From an uncultured Pelagibacteraceae bacterium (lineage in GTDB: Bacteria > Pseudomonadota > Alphaproteobacteria > Pelagibacterales > Pelagibacteraceae): 64,000 nucleotides of DNA. Below, in pieces: positions 29,731 through 38,863 of the stretch. The position numbers and the translations under genes were made by a program. The stretch lies in NCBI GenBank assembly GCA_902564265.1, contig CACFAI010000003.1, positions 1 to 64,000 of the forward strand, read 5' to 3'. The notes beneath the pieces are model-generated. The model saw only the letters and a program-made list of their open reading frames with translations, ran no database searches and was not told the origin of the DNA. Position 1 is the first letter of the stretch, and every line of letters starts with the position of its first letter.

Positions 29731-30649
29731 TAATAAAAAAGTAACTAAATTGAAAGGGGATGCTTCAGAACGAAAATTTTATAGATCAAAAAATTCCATA
29801 ATAATTTTTTCTAAAAAAAATAAAAAAAAAAATTTACTAATCTATGATGCAATAAATAGAATACTAAATTCAAGCGGTATTAAAGCACCAATATTATTAA
29901 AAACTAATTACAAAAAAAATTTAATAGAGGTGAATGATTTGGGGGATATTACACTGCTCAAACTTCTCAAAAATAGAAAAAACAAAAAAAAAATTTTTAT
30001 GAAAGTATTAGATTTATTATCAAAAGTTCAAAAAATAAAAAAATTTAATAATAAAGATTTTACAGGCAGAAAATATGAGATGGTAAGATATTCAAAAGAT
30101 AAGCTTTTAAGAGAGGCTTATTTGTTTAATGAGTGGTATCTTCCTCAAAAATTTAGCAAAAAAAAATTAAATCAATTTAAAAAAAGATTTAAGAATGTTT
30201 TTTTAAGATTATCAAAGGCGATCAAATTACCCGATGATGTCTTTGTCCATAGAGACTTTCATGTTTCAAATATAATGTTTAATCAAAATAAATTTCATTT
30301 AATAGATAGTCAAGACGCAGTTATTGGAAACCCAGCTTATGATCTTGCATCACTAATTGACGATGTAAGACTTAAAACCTCAAATAGTTTAAAAAAAGAG
30401 ATGTTTAATCATTTTTCGAAAAAATACTTTAGTAGAGATCTTAAAAAATTTGAAAACGACTTTTTGATTTTATCTGTATTAAGGAACTTTAAAATTCTTG
30501 GAATTTTTTCAAGACTTGCAAAAAGAGATAATAAAAACAGATATCTTAAATACATGCCTTATACATGGAGTCTTATTAAATTAAGAACTAAAAATGGTAA
30601 AGTATTTGATGAGTTAAGGTTAATTTTAAATAATAATAAAATTATATAA
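29720..30649 (+). CDS. amgK: N-acetylmuramate/N-acetylglucosamine kinase (phosphotransferase)
   Basis: AmgK phosphorylates the anomeric carbon of MurNAc/GlcNAc in the wall-recycling route that bypasses de novo UDP-MurNAc synthesis. The aminoglycoside-phosphotransferase fold is seen from the catalytic loop VFVHRDFHVSNIMFN (about 177-191) and the metal-binding LIDSQDAVIGNPAYDLASL. The ORF track begins at TTG; the ATG at 29720 gives 309 residues and is preferred. It overlaps tsaE by 11 nt and is followed 11 nt later by murU, its pathway partner, which makes the assignment firm. Confidence 0.88.
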   Translation: MKLNNKKVTKLKGDASERKFYRSKNSIIIFSKKNKKKNLLIYDAINRILNSSGIKAPILLKTNYKKNLIEVNDLGDITLLKLLKNRKNKKKIFMKVLDLLSKVQKIKKFNNKDFTGRKYEMVRYSKDKLLREAYLFNEWYLPQKFSKKKLNQFKKRFKNVFLRLSKAIKLPDDVFVHRDFHVSNIMFNQNKFHLIDSQDAVIGNPAYDLASLIDDVRLKTSNSLKKEMFNHFSKKYFSRDLKKFENDFLILSVLRNFKILGIFSRLAKRDNKNRYLKYMPYTWSLIKLRTKNGKVFDELRLILNNNKII

Positions 30650-30660
30650 AAGTTAGTTAT

Positions 30661-31356
30661 ATGAAAAAAATTGAGGTTGCAGTGATATTAGGAGCTGGTT
30701 TTGGAAAAAGATTGTCTCCAATTACAAACAGAATTCCAAAACCTCTTGTTGAAATTGGAAATGAAACTATCTTAGAAAAGACTATAAAACTTGTAAAAAA
30801 ATTAAATCTCAAAAAAATTCTAATAAACACTCATTACAAACGAGACCAGCTTAAAAATTTTATTGAAAAAAAAAACTTTGATATTGATATAGAATTATTT
30901 GAGGAAGTCCCTGAAATTCTCAATACTGGTGGAGGAATTTTAAATATGATAATGGAAAACAAAAATGAATATTTTTTGACTTTTAATCCAGATACTTTAT
31001 GGAACGAAAATTATGTTGATGAAATATTAAAAATGGAAAATCAGTTTTTTAACTCAAATTCAAAAAATATTTTATTAGTGGTAAATAAAGATAAAAGCTT
31101 TGATCAAAATTTAATAGGAGACTTCAATCTTGAAGCGAATAAGCTAAAAAAAACAAAGCCCTTAAATTTTATTTACACAGGATGTCAAATATTAGAAAAG
31201 AAAATATTTAAAAAATTTAATAATAAATCCTTCCCAATGTCGGAGGTGTGGAATGATTTATTATCAAGAAATGAATTGATGGGTTTTGAAAGTAAAGTGA
31301 ACTTTAAACATGTCACTAATTACGATATTTATAATAAGCTCCTAAAAAGCAACTAA
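30661..31356 (+). CDS. murU: N-acetylmuramate alpha-1-phosphate uridylyltransferase
   Basis: MurU turns MurNAc-1-phosphate plus UTP into UDP-MurNAc, the step after AmgK in wall recycling. The 231-residue protein is a sugar nucleotidyltransferase with the signature LGAGFGKRLSPITNRIPKPLVEIGN (N-terminal loop and substrate lysine, about residues 10-34), FNPDTLWNE for metal binding (about 103-111), and a C-terminal FPMSEVWNDLL. Together with ampG this completes much of a cell-wall salvage route. The stop lies within the end of the convergent gpmA gene (15 nt overlap). Confidence 0.88.
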   Translation: MKKIEVAVILGAGFGKRLSPITNRIPKPLVEIGNETILEKTIKLVKKLNLKKILINTHYKRDQLKNFIEKKNFDIDIELFEEVPEILNTGGGILNMIMENKNEYFLTFNPDTLWNENYVDEILKMENQFFNSNSKNILLVVNKDKSFDQNLIGDFNLEANKLKKTKPLNFIYTGCQILEKKIFKKFNNKSFPMSEVWNDLLSRNELMGFESKVNFKHVTNYDIYNKLLKSN

Positions 31357-32061
31357 ATTTTTAGCTCTTTCTTGATCAAGATATGTTACAGAAGAAATTT
31401 GAAGTTTGTCCTCAAAAATTATCAAAAGAGGATTTGCGGTTGGTATTTCCATTTTAGAAATTTCCCTCTCATTGATTCTAAAAAGATATTTGCAGAGAGC
31501 TCTTAAAGAATTTCCATGAGCTGAGATGCATACACCTTTCCCATTTTGAAGATCTTTTAAGATTAATTCATTATAACAATCCACTACACGTTTATGGGTA
31601 TCTTTTAAAGACTCAGTATCTGGAATATCAGTCACTGGTATATCCTTATAAGTTTCTATGTTGAGTGGATGGTAGGGGCTTTTCCTATCTAAAGCTCCAG
31701 GTTTGACATCCCACGATCTTCTAAATTGATGGATCTTCTCTTCTCCATATTTTTTCTTCATATCTTCTTTATTTAAACCTGTAAGCTCTCCATAATGCCT
31801 TTCATTTAATTGCCATTTTTTAGTAATTAAGTTTTCATCTTCATTTAATTCTTTCATTACAATTTTAAGAGTATCATTTGCCCTTTTTTGGTAGGAGCTA
31901 TAAAAAGAATTAAGTTTAACTTTTTTCTCTTTTATTAATTCTCCTGCTCTTTTAGCCTCAGCCCTGCCTTTTTGTGTTAGTTCAACATCGACCCAACCAG
32001 TAAATCTTTTTTGTCGGTTCCATTCACTTTGTCCATGTCTTATAAGAATAAGATGTTTCAT
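31342..32061 (-). CDS. gpmA: 2,3-bisphosphoglycerate-dependent phosphoglycerate mutase
   Basis: GpmA interconverts 3- and 2-phosphoglycerate in glycolysis/gluconeogenesis. The catalytic histidine lies in LILIRHGQSEWNRQKRFTGW, the second acid/base pair in ERHYGELTGLNK, and the second histidine in ISAHGNSLRAL. The ORF track adds nine residues at the start; the family begins at the MKHLILIRHG methionine, so the start is placed at 32061. The resulting 239 residues fit. The end overlaps murU. Confidence 0.93.
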   Translation of the reverse strand: MKHLILIRHGQSEWNRQKRFTGWVDVELTQKGRAEAKRAGELIKEKKVKLNSFYSSYQKRANDTLKIVMKELNEDENLITKKWQLNERHYGELTGLNKEDMKKKYGEEKIHQFRRSWDVKPGALDRKSPYHPLNIETYKDIPVTDIPDTESLKDTHKRVVDCYNELILKDLQNGKGVCISAHGNSLRALCKYLFRINEREISKMEIPTANPLLIIFEDKLQISSVTYLDQERAKNLVAF

Positions 32062-32106
32062 TGAAATATTTGATATATTAAATGACAAATAAAATAAATA
32101 AAATTA

Positions 32107-32496
32107 ATGAAAATTTTTACAAATAGTATTCAATTAATTTTCAAATTATCTAATATATGTTTAATAATATTATATTTATATCCAGGTAGTATATTAGGTT
32201 TCTTTTTATACAATAATTTTAGTGATCAACCTCAGATAACTAGAGATTTTTTTCATATATCTTCAAATCACATTTACGCCTTTTCCCTGATTTCAGTCCT
32301 GGGTCTTTTTGCATTTAAGTCAAAAAAAAAATTATTCATATGTTTAATTTGCTTATCAATAATTCTTGAATTTTTCCATTTAGTTATACCAAATCGAAGC
32401 TTTCAAACAGGTGATCTAAATGGTAACTTGTTAGGTGTAATAATAATCTTTTTGATTTACAAAGTTTATGAAATCTTATTTCAAACAAAAAAATAA
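32107..32496 (+). CDS. VanZ-like membrane protein
   Basis: This 129-residue protein has four hydrophobic segments (about 15-33, 51-66, 73-92, 106-124). Its pattern, with the NRSFQTGDLNGNLLGV segment before the last helix, resembles VanZ-like family proteins, which often have the motif (R)xxDxxDxxxNxxG. The function of this family outside teicoplanin resistance is unknown. The gene overlaps the following nuclease gene by 29 nt. The call is moderate because the family is short and variable. Confidence 0.65.
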   Translation: MKIFTNSIQLIFKLSNICLIILYLYPGSILGFFLYNNFSDQPQITRDFFHISSNHIYAFSLISVLGLFAFKSKKKLFICLICLSIILEFFHLVIPNRSFQTGDLNGNLLGVIIIFLIYKVYEILFQTKK

Positions 32497-32992
32497 TAAA
32501 ATTATATGTTTAATTTTGTTTATAATTTTTTTTTTAAAAACGAATTCATATTCGGAGGAAATAACAGGATATGCAAAAGTTATAGATGGTGACACTATAA
32601 TTATAAAGGGAAATAAAATTAGACTGTACGGTATCGACGCGCCTGAAAAAAATCAAATTTGCTCTAAGCCCTGGTTAAGTTTCAATATAGTCACATTTAA
32701 TAAAGATTATGAGTGTGGGCTCAAAACTACTAATTTATTAAAGAAGTTTGTTAAAAACGAAATATTGGTATGTAAAAAGAAATCTATGGATAGATATAAT
32801 AGAATCATTGCTATTTGTTTTAAGAAAAGACGGGATATTAATTCTTGGCTTGTAAGGAATGGTTTAGCTGTTGCTTACACTAAATATTCAAAAAAATATA
32901 TCATTAATGAAAATGATGCGAAAAAAGAAAAAAAAGGTTTATGGGCTGGAAATTTTGAAATGCCTTGGGAATGGAGAAAAAAACGTAAATAA
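32468..32992 (+). CDS. exported thermonuclease (SNase) family protein
   Basis: The 174-residue protein has an N-terminal export signal (about 10-30, IICLILFIIFFLKTNSYS) and a staphylococcal-nuclease-like domain: AKVIDGDTIIIKGNKIRLYGIDAPE (about 37-61), then CKKKSMDRYNRIIAIC with the catalytic arginine context, and LVRNGLAVAY. Such enzymes degrade DNA or RNA in the periplasm or outside the cell and could scavenge nucleic acid phosphate. Its start lies inside the VanZ-like gene. No other in-frame start would keep the signal peptide. Confidence 0.85.
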   Translation: MKSYFKQKNNKIICLILFIIFFLKTNSYSEEITGYAKVIDGDTIIIKGNKIRLYGIDAPEKNQICSKPWLSFNIVTFNKDYECGLKTTNLLKKFVKNEILVCKKKSMDRYNRIIAICFKKRRDINSWLVRNGLAVAYTKYSKKYIINENDAKKEKKGLWAGNFEMPWEWRKKRK

Positions 32993-33006
32993 ATTATAAA
33001 TAAAGG

Positions 33007-33606
33007 GTGATTCGTTTTAAATTTTTTTTATCTTTATCAATTTTCTTATTTTTGCTGAGCTGTTCATCTATTCCAAAAAATACCTCAAGTAGTTGCTCAA
33101 TATTTTCTGAAAGATACTTTTGGTATAAACATGCAAAAAAGACTGAAAAAAAATGGGGAACACCTATGCACATACAACTTGCATTTATTAAATTTGAGTC
33201 AGATTTCCATTGGCTTGCAAAACCTAAACGACAAAAACTTTTTAAAATAATTCCTTTTAAAAGACCTTCAAGTTCATTTGGATATTCTCAAGCTGTAAAG
33301 GGAACTTGGAAACAATATAAGGAGGAACAGAATAAACCATTAGCCCTTAGAACAAGATTTAAGGATAGTGTTGATTTTATTGGATGGTATACAAATAAAT
33401 CATCAAAGCTTTTAAAAATTCCTAAAAACGACGCATTCAAACAATATATTGCATATCACGAAGGGTGGGGAAATTATAAAAATTATAAGAAAAATGATAA
33501 AGTTATATCTTATGCAAAAAAAGTAAAAAGGTATTCAGATCAATATAAAACTCAGCTTATAAAATGTAAAAAAAAGCTTAGTAGGAAAAAATTTATTGTT
33601 TATTGA
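33007..33606 (+). CDS. lysozyme-like (transglycosylase-type) lipoprotein
   Basis: The 199-residue protein starts at GTG and has a lipoprotein signal (FLSLSIFLFLLSCSS, lipobox cysteine at about residue 19). The mature part resembles a lytic-transglycosylase/lysozyme fold: PMHIQLAFIKFESDF with the probable catalytic glutamate, SSFGYSQAVKGTWKQYKEE and IAYHEGWGNY. It may cut glycan strands in the periplasm, producing anhydro-muropeptides for AmpG. The catalytic residue assignment is inferred by position. It overlaps the convergent RND gene by 7 nt. Confidence 0.72.
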   Translation: MIRFKFFLSLSIFLFLLSCSSIPKNTSSSCSIFSERYFWYKHAKKTEKKWGTPMHIQLAFIKFESDFHWLAKPKRQKLFKIIPFKRPSSSFGYSQAVKGTWKQYKEEQNKPLALRTRFKDSVDFIGWYTNKSSKLLKIPKNDAFKQYIAYHEGWGNYKNYKKNDKVISYAKKVKRYSDQYKTQLIKCKKKLSRKKFIVY

Positions 33607-36600
33607 TTAAGTTCTTTTTCTAATTCTTTTTCAATGTAATTTATACTTTTTGTGTTTTTTCCTAATAATAGATAAATTATCGGAACTACATAAAGTGTAA
33701 AAAAAGTTGAAAATATCATCCCAGCGAATATTGTAATTCCAACGGACAATCTACTTGCCTCTCCTGGACCACTACTTATCACTAATGGTAGAACACCAAT
33801 AATAGTAGAAATAGAGGTCATTAAAATTGGTCTTAGTCTTAATGCGCAAGACTCCAAAATTGCATCTAATTGATTTTTACCCTCATCTCTTAATTGATTT
33901 GCAAATTCAACAATCAATATGCCGTTTTTAGTTGCCAATCCAATTAGTATTATTAAAGCAACTTGACTGTAAACATTAATAGAACTGCCGACAAGTAACA
34001 GACCTATAATACCCCCAAATATTGCCAATGGTACTGTTAACATTATTGTAAATGGATGGATAAAACTTTCAAACTGAGCTGCCATGACGAGATAGGCTGT
34101 TAATAAAGCCAAAAAGAATATAATATAAATTTGATAGCTAATTTCTTTAAGTTGTTCACTTTCTCCTTTAAAATCAATTCTTGCATTGGGTGTATTTTCT
34201 TTAACAATTTTCTCAAAAAAAGTTAAAGCATTCTGTAAAGTGTAATCCCCTACAATGTTTGCTGAAATAGTAACTGCTTTTTGTCTATTGTATCTAGACA
34301 AAAAAGGAGCCGTACCTTCCTCTGTAATGGTAACTAAATTTGACAATGAGATTAATTTTCCAGAGTTCTTTGAACGTACATATACTTTGTTTAAACTTGA
34401 AGGTTCGTTTCTATTCTTTATATCTCCTTGAAGAATAATTGAATATTCTTTACCATCTTTAGTAAATTTTGTGACACTTCTTGAACCAAAAATAGTTTCA
34501 ATAGTTCGTCCTATCTCAGAAGTTGAGACACCGAGATCTGCAGCTTTCTTTTGATCAATCTTTACATTTATCATTGGTTTATTTAACTCAAAATCATCCT
34601 CTATATTTGCTAAATTTTCGTTTTTTCTAGCTTCATTTTTTATAACTTCTTTCCATTCTATTAACTCATCATAAGTATTTCCTAAAATCACAAATTGAAT
34701 TGGTTTCTCTATACCTCCAGTTCTAATTCCTTGCGGCATAACAGGAAAAGATAAGACACCTGGAACCTTCGAAATCTCTTTAAAAGACTCCATCATAATT
34801 CTATTGCCTTTCCTATCTCTCTTTTTCCAATCCTCTAATAAAACAATTATGAAAGCTGAATTCACTTGTTTGCTACTTTTTCCAAATCCTGGAACTCTTA
34901 AAATTAATCTTCTATATTCACCTTTACCTACCTTGGGTAATAATAATTTCTCAATGTCCTCTGTTTTAGATGAAGTAAAATCAAAACCCGAGCTCTGTGG
35001 GGCTTTTACAATTACAAAAAAAGCACCTCTATCCTCTTTTGGAATTAACTGTTTTGGAATATAAATAAATAATCCAATACATAAGATTAGTATTGAAACT
35101 AAAAATGTGATTATACTTTTTTTCCTCAATATCCAATATTTAAGAGTTTGAACATAAAAACTTTTAAAACCATTTAATTTATTTTCAAATTTTAAAGTAA
35201 ATCTATTTCTCTTAGCTTTTGTCTCTAAAACTTTACTAGCAATCATAGGGCTCAAAGATAGAGCTACAAAACTTGATATTATAACTGCAAAACTTAAGGT
35301 TACAGCTGTCTCCGCATATAAGACACCTGCTAATCCTTTAATAAAAATTAGAGGTATAAAGACAGCAACCAAGACTAATGTAGTTGCTATAATTGCAAAA
35401 GATACCTGTTTTGATCCTTTATAAGCAGCTACAAGTGAACTTTCACCTCTCTCAACTCTCCTATAAATATTTTCAAGCATAACAATTGCGTCATCAACAA
35501 CTATTCCTATTGCAAGAACTAACGCCATAAGAGTAAAAAGGTTGATTGAAAAATCAAAAAAATAAATAGCTAAAAATGTTGATATTAAAGAGACTGGCAA
35601 TGCAACAACTGGCACAATTAAAGCTTTTATGTTTCCCAAAAAAAGATAAATGATCAATGTTACCAAAATCAAAGCTACAAATAATGTTTTATAAACTTCT
35701 TTAATTGCACTAGATACATAATTGGATCTATCAAAAGATACCTCTAACGTAGATCCATCTGGTATGGAATTTTGTATTTCTTTAATTTTTTTCTTTACCT
35801 TGGTAGCTACTGCAATTGTATTGGCGTCTGAATTTTGGTAAATTCCAATCCCTACAGTTTTTTTTCCATTACCTTTAAAAAGAGTTCTTGTAGATACTGG
35901 GCCAAATTCAACTCTTGAAACATCTTCAAGAGTTGTAACTGAACCATCCACAGCTTTTTTCAAAGGAAGTTTTCTATAAGACTCTAAGTTTTCATAGGCA
36001 TTTTCTAATTTAATCGAGAGGTCTACATCTTTTGATTCAATTCTACCTGCTGGAAATTCTAGATTTTCTGAATTCAATACTTTTTCAACATCTTGAGTTG
36101 TTAAATTTCTTGCAGCTAAAGAAAGAGGATCAAGCCATACTCTTACTGATAGTTCTCTTTCACCACCTAATCTTACTCGACCTACTCCTTCTATAGTTGA
36201 AAAATAATCAACTAAATACCGATCAGCGAAATCAGTAAGCTCTAAATCAGTCATAAAATCTGAGCTAAAACTTAACCACATTGTAGTTCTAAAGCCTGCA
36301 GATTGTTTAAAAATTTCTGGTGCGCTTGCCTCCTTTGGTAAATTATCCACAACTCTTGAGATTGCGCTTCTCACATCATTCGCGACGTCGTCAATATCAA
36401 GATTATCTTTGAAGGTCATATCAATTCTTGATCTTTCATCTTCACTCATAGAGTCAATTGAAACAAGACCAGGAGTGCCTCCAATAAAATCTTCAATCTT
36501 TTGTGTTATCTGGGTATCAATAACTTGTGCTGAAGCCCCTTTATAATCTGTTTGTACTGACACCACTGGTCGGTCAATATCTGGTAATTCATTAGTTGGT

Positions 36601-36695
36601 ATTTCAAAAAAAACTAAAATTCCAAACATAACCATGACTATACTCATCACCATTGAGACGACTGGTCGTTTGATTGATAAGTCTGTTAAGAACAT
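33600..36695 (-). CDS. RND efflux pump inner-membrane transporter (AcrB/MexF-like)
   Basis: The 1031-residue protein has RND-pump architecture: one membrane helix at about 10-30, a large periplasmic loop, a helix bundle (about 335-560), a second periplasmic loop and a second bundle (about 850-1020). The proton-relay aspartates are in LAIGIVVDDAIVMLENIYRR, and GLATKNGILIVEFANQLRDEG carries the conserved lysine of helix 10. These pumps export drugs, bile-salt-like compounds or lipids using the proton gradient. The adaptor gene lies 3 nt upstream; no TolC-like outer-membrane gene is adjacent. The substrate is unknown. Confidence 0.93.
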   Translation of the reverse strand: MFLTDLSIKRPVVSMVMSIVMVMFGILVFFEIPTNELPDIDRPVVSVQTDYKGASAQVIDTQITQKIEDFIGGTPGLVSIDSMSEDERSRIDMTFKDNLDIDDVANDVRSAISRVVDNLPKEASAPEIFKQSAGFRTTMWLSFSSDFMTDLELTDFADRYLVDYFSTIEGVGRVRLGGERELSVRVWLDPLSLAARNLTTQDVEKVLNSENLEFPAGRIESKDVDLSIKLENAYENLESYRKLPLKKAVDGSVTTLEDVSRVEFGPVSTRTLFKGNGKKTVGIGIYQNSDANTIAVATKVKKKIKEIQNSIPDGSTLEVSFDRSNYVSSAIKEVYKTLFVALILVTLIIYLFLGNIKALIVPVVALPVSLISTFLAIYFFDFSINLFTLMALVLAIGIVVDDAIVMLENIYRRVERGESSLVAAYKGSKQVSFAIIATTLVLVAVFIPLIFIKGLAGVLYAETAVTLSFAVIISSFVALSLSPMIASKVLETKAKRNRFTLKFENKLNGFKSFYVQTLKYWILRKKSIITFLVSILILCIGLFIYIPKQLIPKEDRGAFFVIVKAPQSSGFDFTSSKTEDIEKLLLPKVGKGEYRRLILRVPGFGKSSKQVNSAFIIVLLEDWKKRDRKGNRIMMESFKEISKVPGVLSFPVMPQGIRTGGIEKPIQFVILGNTYDELIEWKEVIKNEARKNENLANIEDDFELNKPMINVKIDQKKAADLGVSTSEIGRTIETIFGSRSVTKFTKDGKEYSIILQGDIKNRNEPSSLNKVYVRSKNSGKLISLSNLVTITEEGTAPFLSRYNRQKAVTISANIVGDYTLQNALTFFEKIVKENTPNARIDFKGESEQLKEISYQIYIIFFLALLTAYLVMAAQFESFIHPFTIMLTVPLAIFGGIIGLLLVGSSINVYSQVALIILIGLATKNGILIVEFANQLRDEGKNQLDAILESCALRLRPILMTSISTIIGVLPLVISSGPGEASRLSVGITIFAGMIFSTFFTLYVVPIIYLLLGKNTKSINYIEKELEKELNQ

Positions 36696-36698
36696 CTT

Positions 36699-37562
36699 TT
36701 AATTAATGATTTTAATTTTGATTTTATCTCTTACTTTTGAAATTCCCTCTTTTACTATTTTATCACCCTCAGACAAACCATCAAGGATAGAAACTTTTCC
36801 ATAATTTCTTTTTCCAATTTTTACTTCAATTTTTTCAATAGTATTATCCTCTAAAACTTTATAAGCAAAAGCTGTATCACCCTGTATCAATAATGAGTTT
36901 TCAGGAACTCCTATTTCTTGAGTTTCATTATAAATAATTTGAATATCTAAAAGCATACCTGGGACCAATTCTAAATCTTTGTTGTCCACAATTATGCTTG
37001 CAAGAACTGATCTTGTACTAGGATCAACACGTGAACTCACAGTGTCTATCTTACCATAAAATATTTTATCTAATGCATCTGAACTAACTTTAGCTTCAAG
37101 ACCTGTTTTTAAAATTTTTAGATAAATTTCAGGTACTTTAATATTTAAAATAATTGACGAAGTATCATCTAGAGTTAGAATAAAAGATTCTGTTCCAAGA
37201 ACACCTTGGGCAATTTCTCTTTTTCCTAAAATACCTTTAAAGGGGGCAATGATAGTTTCATTTTTTGTCCTTAGTAAAATTTCTCCCTCATTAAATACTT
37301 TTCCAATAAGAATTTTTTCATCCAAAATCTCACTTTTTTTAACTCTGAAGTTTTTATTTTTTTTTGATAGAGCAGTCCCGAATGTTTCAATGGTATCAAA
37401 AAACTTGGAGGTTTGAACAACTTCAACAATTACCCCTGGTGGTGGATATTTAGAAAATTTCTTTTGAAAATGTTTTCCGACAAAGTGTCTTGCTACTATC
37501 ACTGAAGCAATGACAATTGCAAATGTTATTAAAAATATGGTAATTTTTTTTGAAGTTTTCAT
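36699..37562 (-). CDS. RND pump periplasmic adaptor (membrane fusion protein)
   Basis: This 287-residue protein has an N-terminal membrane anchor (about 7-25) and adaptor-protein features: GEILLRTKNETIIAPFKGILGKREIAQG (lipoyl-like domain, about 85-118), a beta-barrel with VDPSTRSVLASIIVDN and a membrane-proximal domain ending VKEGISKVRD. It is shorter than typical adaptors (350-400 residues) because the long alpha-helical hairpin that meets TolC is almost absent. It is encoded 3 nt before the pump gene and overlaps sseA by 4 nt. Confidence 0.88.
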   Translation of the reverse strand: MKTSKKITIFLITFAIVIASVIVARHFVGKHFQKKFSKYPPPGVIVEVVQTSKFFDTIETFGTALSKKNKNFRVKKSEILDEKILIGKVFNEGEILLRTKNETIIAPFKGILGKREIAQGVLGTESFILTLDDTSSIILNIKVPEIYLKILKTGLEAKVSSDALDKIFYGKIDTVSSRVDPSTRSVLASIIVDNKDLELVPGMLLDIQIIYNETQEIGVPENSLLIQGDTAFAYKVLEDNTIEKIEVKIGKRNYGKVSILDGLSEGDKIVKEGISKVRDKIKIKIIN

Positions 37563-38383
37563 GCTGGATATTTACCATATTCACTCCAAGAACCATCATA
37601 AATTTTTGGAATATAATCATTATTTATCATTTTATAGGCATAAGCTAGGACTGAGGCAGTAACACCGGACCCACACGTGAAAACTGGATCAAGTTTTTTT
37701 TCTTTATTCTCACATTGATCAAAAATTTTTCTTAATTCTTTTAGATTTTTAAATTCACCAGTTTTTTGATCTATACATTGATTATAAGGTAAGCAAAAAG
37801 AGTTTTCTATGTGTCCGCTTCTTAAACCTTTCCTTGGCTCAGATACTTTTCCTTCAAATCTCTCAAGACTTCTTGCGTCAATAACATTAAAATTTTTGCT
37901 TAGAATGTTTTCTTTGATTTGATGAAAGTTCAATATCAAATTATCTTTTTTATTTGCAACATAATTACTCTCAGTAATTTTTGTTTCAGTTTTAGTTATA
38001 GGTTTTTTTTCAAAAATCCATTTTTTTAATCCACCATTTAAAATATGAATTTTTTTTTCATCATGACCAAAATATAAAAGACTAAACCAACACCTACATG
38101 AACTTTTTAAATCAGAATTGTCATATATGAGAATATCGTCATTATTATTTATTCCCAAAGAAGACATTATTTCTTCCCACGTTTTTTGTTTTGGAAGCAT
38201 ATGTGGAAGGTCCGTATCTTTCTCAGAATTTTCATCTAAATCAAAAAAAATAGAGTTTGGAATATGAGCGTTTTGATACTCTTCAATAGGATTTCTTTTT
38301 TGAGCAGGCATGTGCCAAGAGGCGTCTATAACTTTAAGACTATCTAAATTATCGAGAACCCAATCTGTCGTGACTAAACTCAT
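37559..38383 (-). CDS. sseA: 3-mercaptopyruvate/thiosulfate sulfurtransferase
   Basis: The 274-residue protein has two rhodanese domains: an inactive N-terminal one (about 1-130) and a C-terminal one (about 150-274) with the persulfide cysteine in PVFTCGSGVTASVLAYA (about residue 241). CGSGVTA is the 3-mercaptopyruvate sulfurtransferase-type loop. VIDASWHMP and NVIDARSLERFEG are the domain starts. It moves sulfur to thiol acceptors or cyanide. SAR11 cells depend on reduced sulfur, so a role in organic sulfur handling is plausible. It is adjacent to msrA (no gap). Confidence 0.92.
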   Translation of the reverse strand: MSLVTTDWVLDNLDSLKVIDASWHMPAQKRNPIEEYQNAHIPNSIFFDLDENSEKDTDLPHMLPKQKTWEEIMSSLGINNNDDILIYDNSDLKSSCRCWFSLLYFGHDEKKIHILNGGLKKWIFEKKPITKTETKITESNYVANKKDNLILNFHQIKENILSKNFNVIDARSLERFEGKVSEPRKGLRSGHIENSFCLPYNQCIDQKTGEFKNLKELRKIFDQCENKEKKLDPVFTCGSGVTASVLAYAYKMINNDYIPKIYDGSWSEYGKYPA

Positions 38384-38830
38384 CTAAAACTTCTTGTCCA
38401 AATATTTTTGATGGTATTCCTCAGCTATACAATAATTTTTTAGCAAAGATAATTTAGTTACAATTTTTCCTGAAAAGTCGTTATTTTTTGATTTTAAAAT
38501 CTTTTCAGCAATTTCTTTTTGTTTTGTATTTAGATAAAAAATTTCACTTCTGTACTGAGTTCCAAAATCTGGACCTTGAGAGTTCAAAGTAGTCGGATCA
38601 TGAATTTTAAAAAAGAAATTTAAAATTTCCTCATATGAAATAATTTTTGGATCAAAATTTATTTTTACTACTTCTGCATGATTTGTTTCACCAGAACAAA
38701 CTTCTTGATAAGTTGTTTTTTCAGTTTTACCACCACAATAACCTACTTCAGTTTTATAAACTCCTTCGAGATCACTAAATTTTTTTTCAGGTCCCCAAAA
38801 ACATCCACAAGCTAAAACTGCTATTTCCAT
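38384..38830 (-). CDS. msrA: peptide-methionine (S)-S-oxide reductase
   Basis: MsrA repairs oxidised methionine in proteins. The catalytic motif ACGCFWGPEKKF is at about residues 7-18, with TEVGYCGG, ETNHAEVVKINFDP and FGTQYRSEIF following, all typical. The 148-residue length is at the short end of the family. Recycling cysteines are expected near the C-terminus; one is visible in NYCIAEEYHQKYL. The gene is directly before sseA and only 33 bp from a divergent transporter gene. Confidence 0.94.
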   Translation of the reverse strand: MEIAVLACGCFWGPEKKFSDLEGVYKTEVGYCGGKTEKTTYQEVCSGETNHAEVVKINFDPKIISYEEILNFFFKIHDPTTLNSQGPDFGTQYRSEIFYLNTKQKEIAEKILKSKNNDFSGKIVTKLSLLKNYCIAEEYHQKYLDKKF

Positions 38831-38863
38831 TGATTATTTTAATTATATAACTAAGTTAAACTT

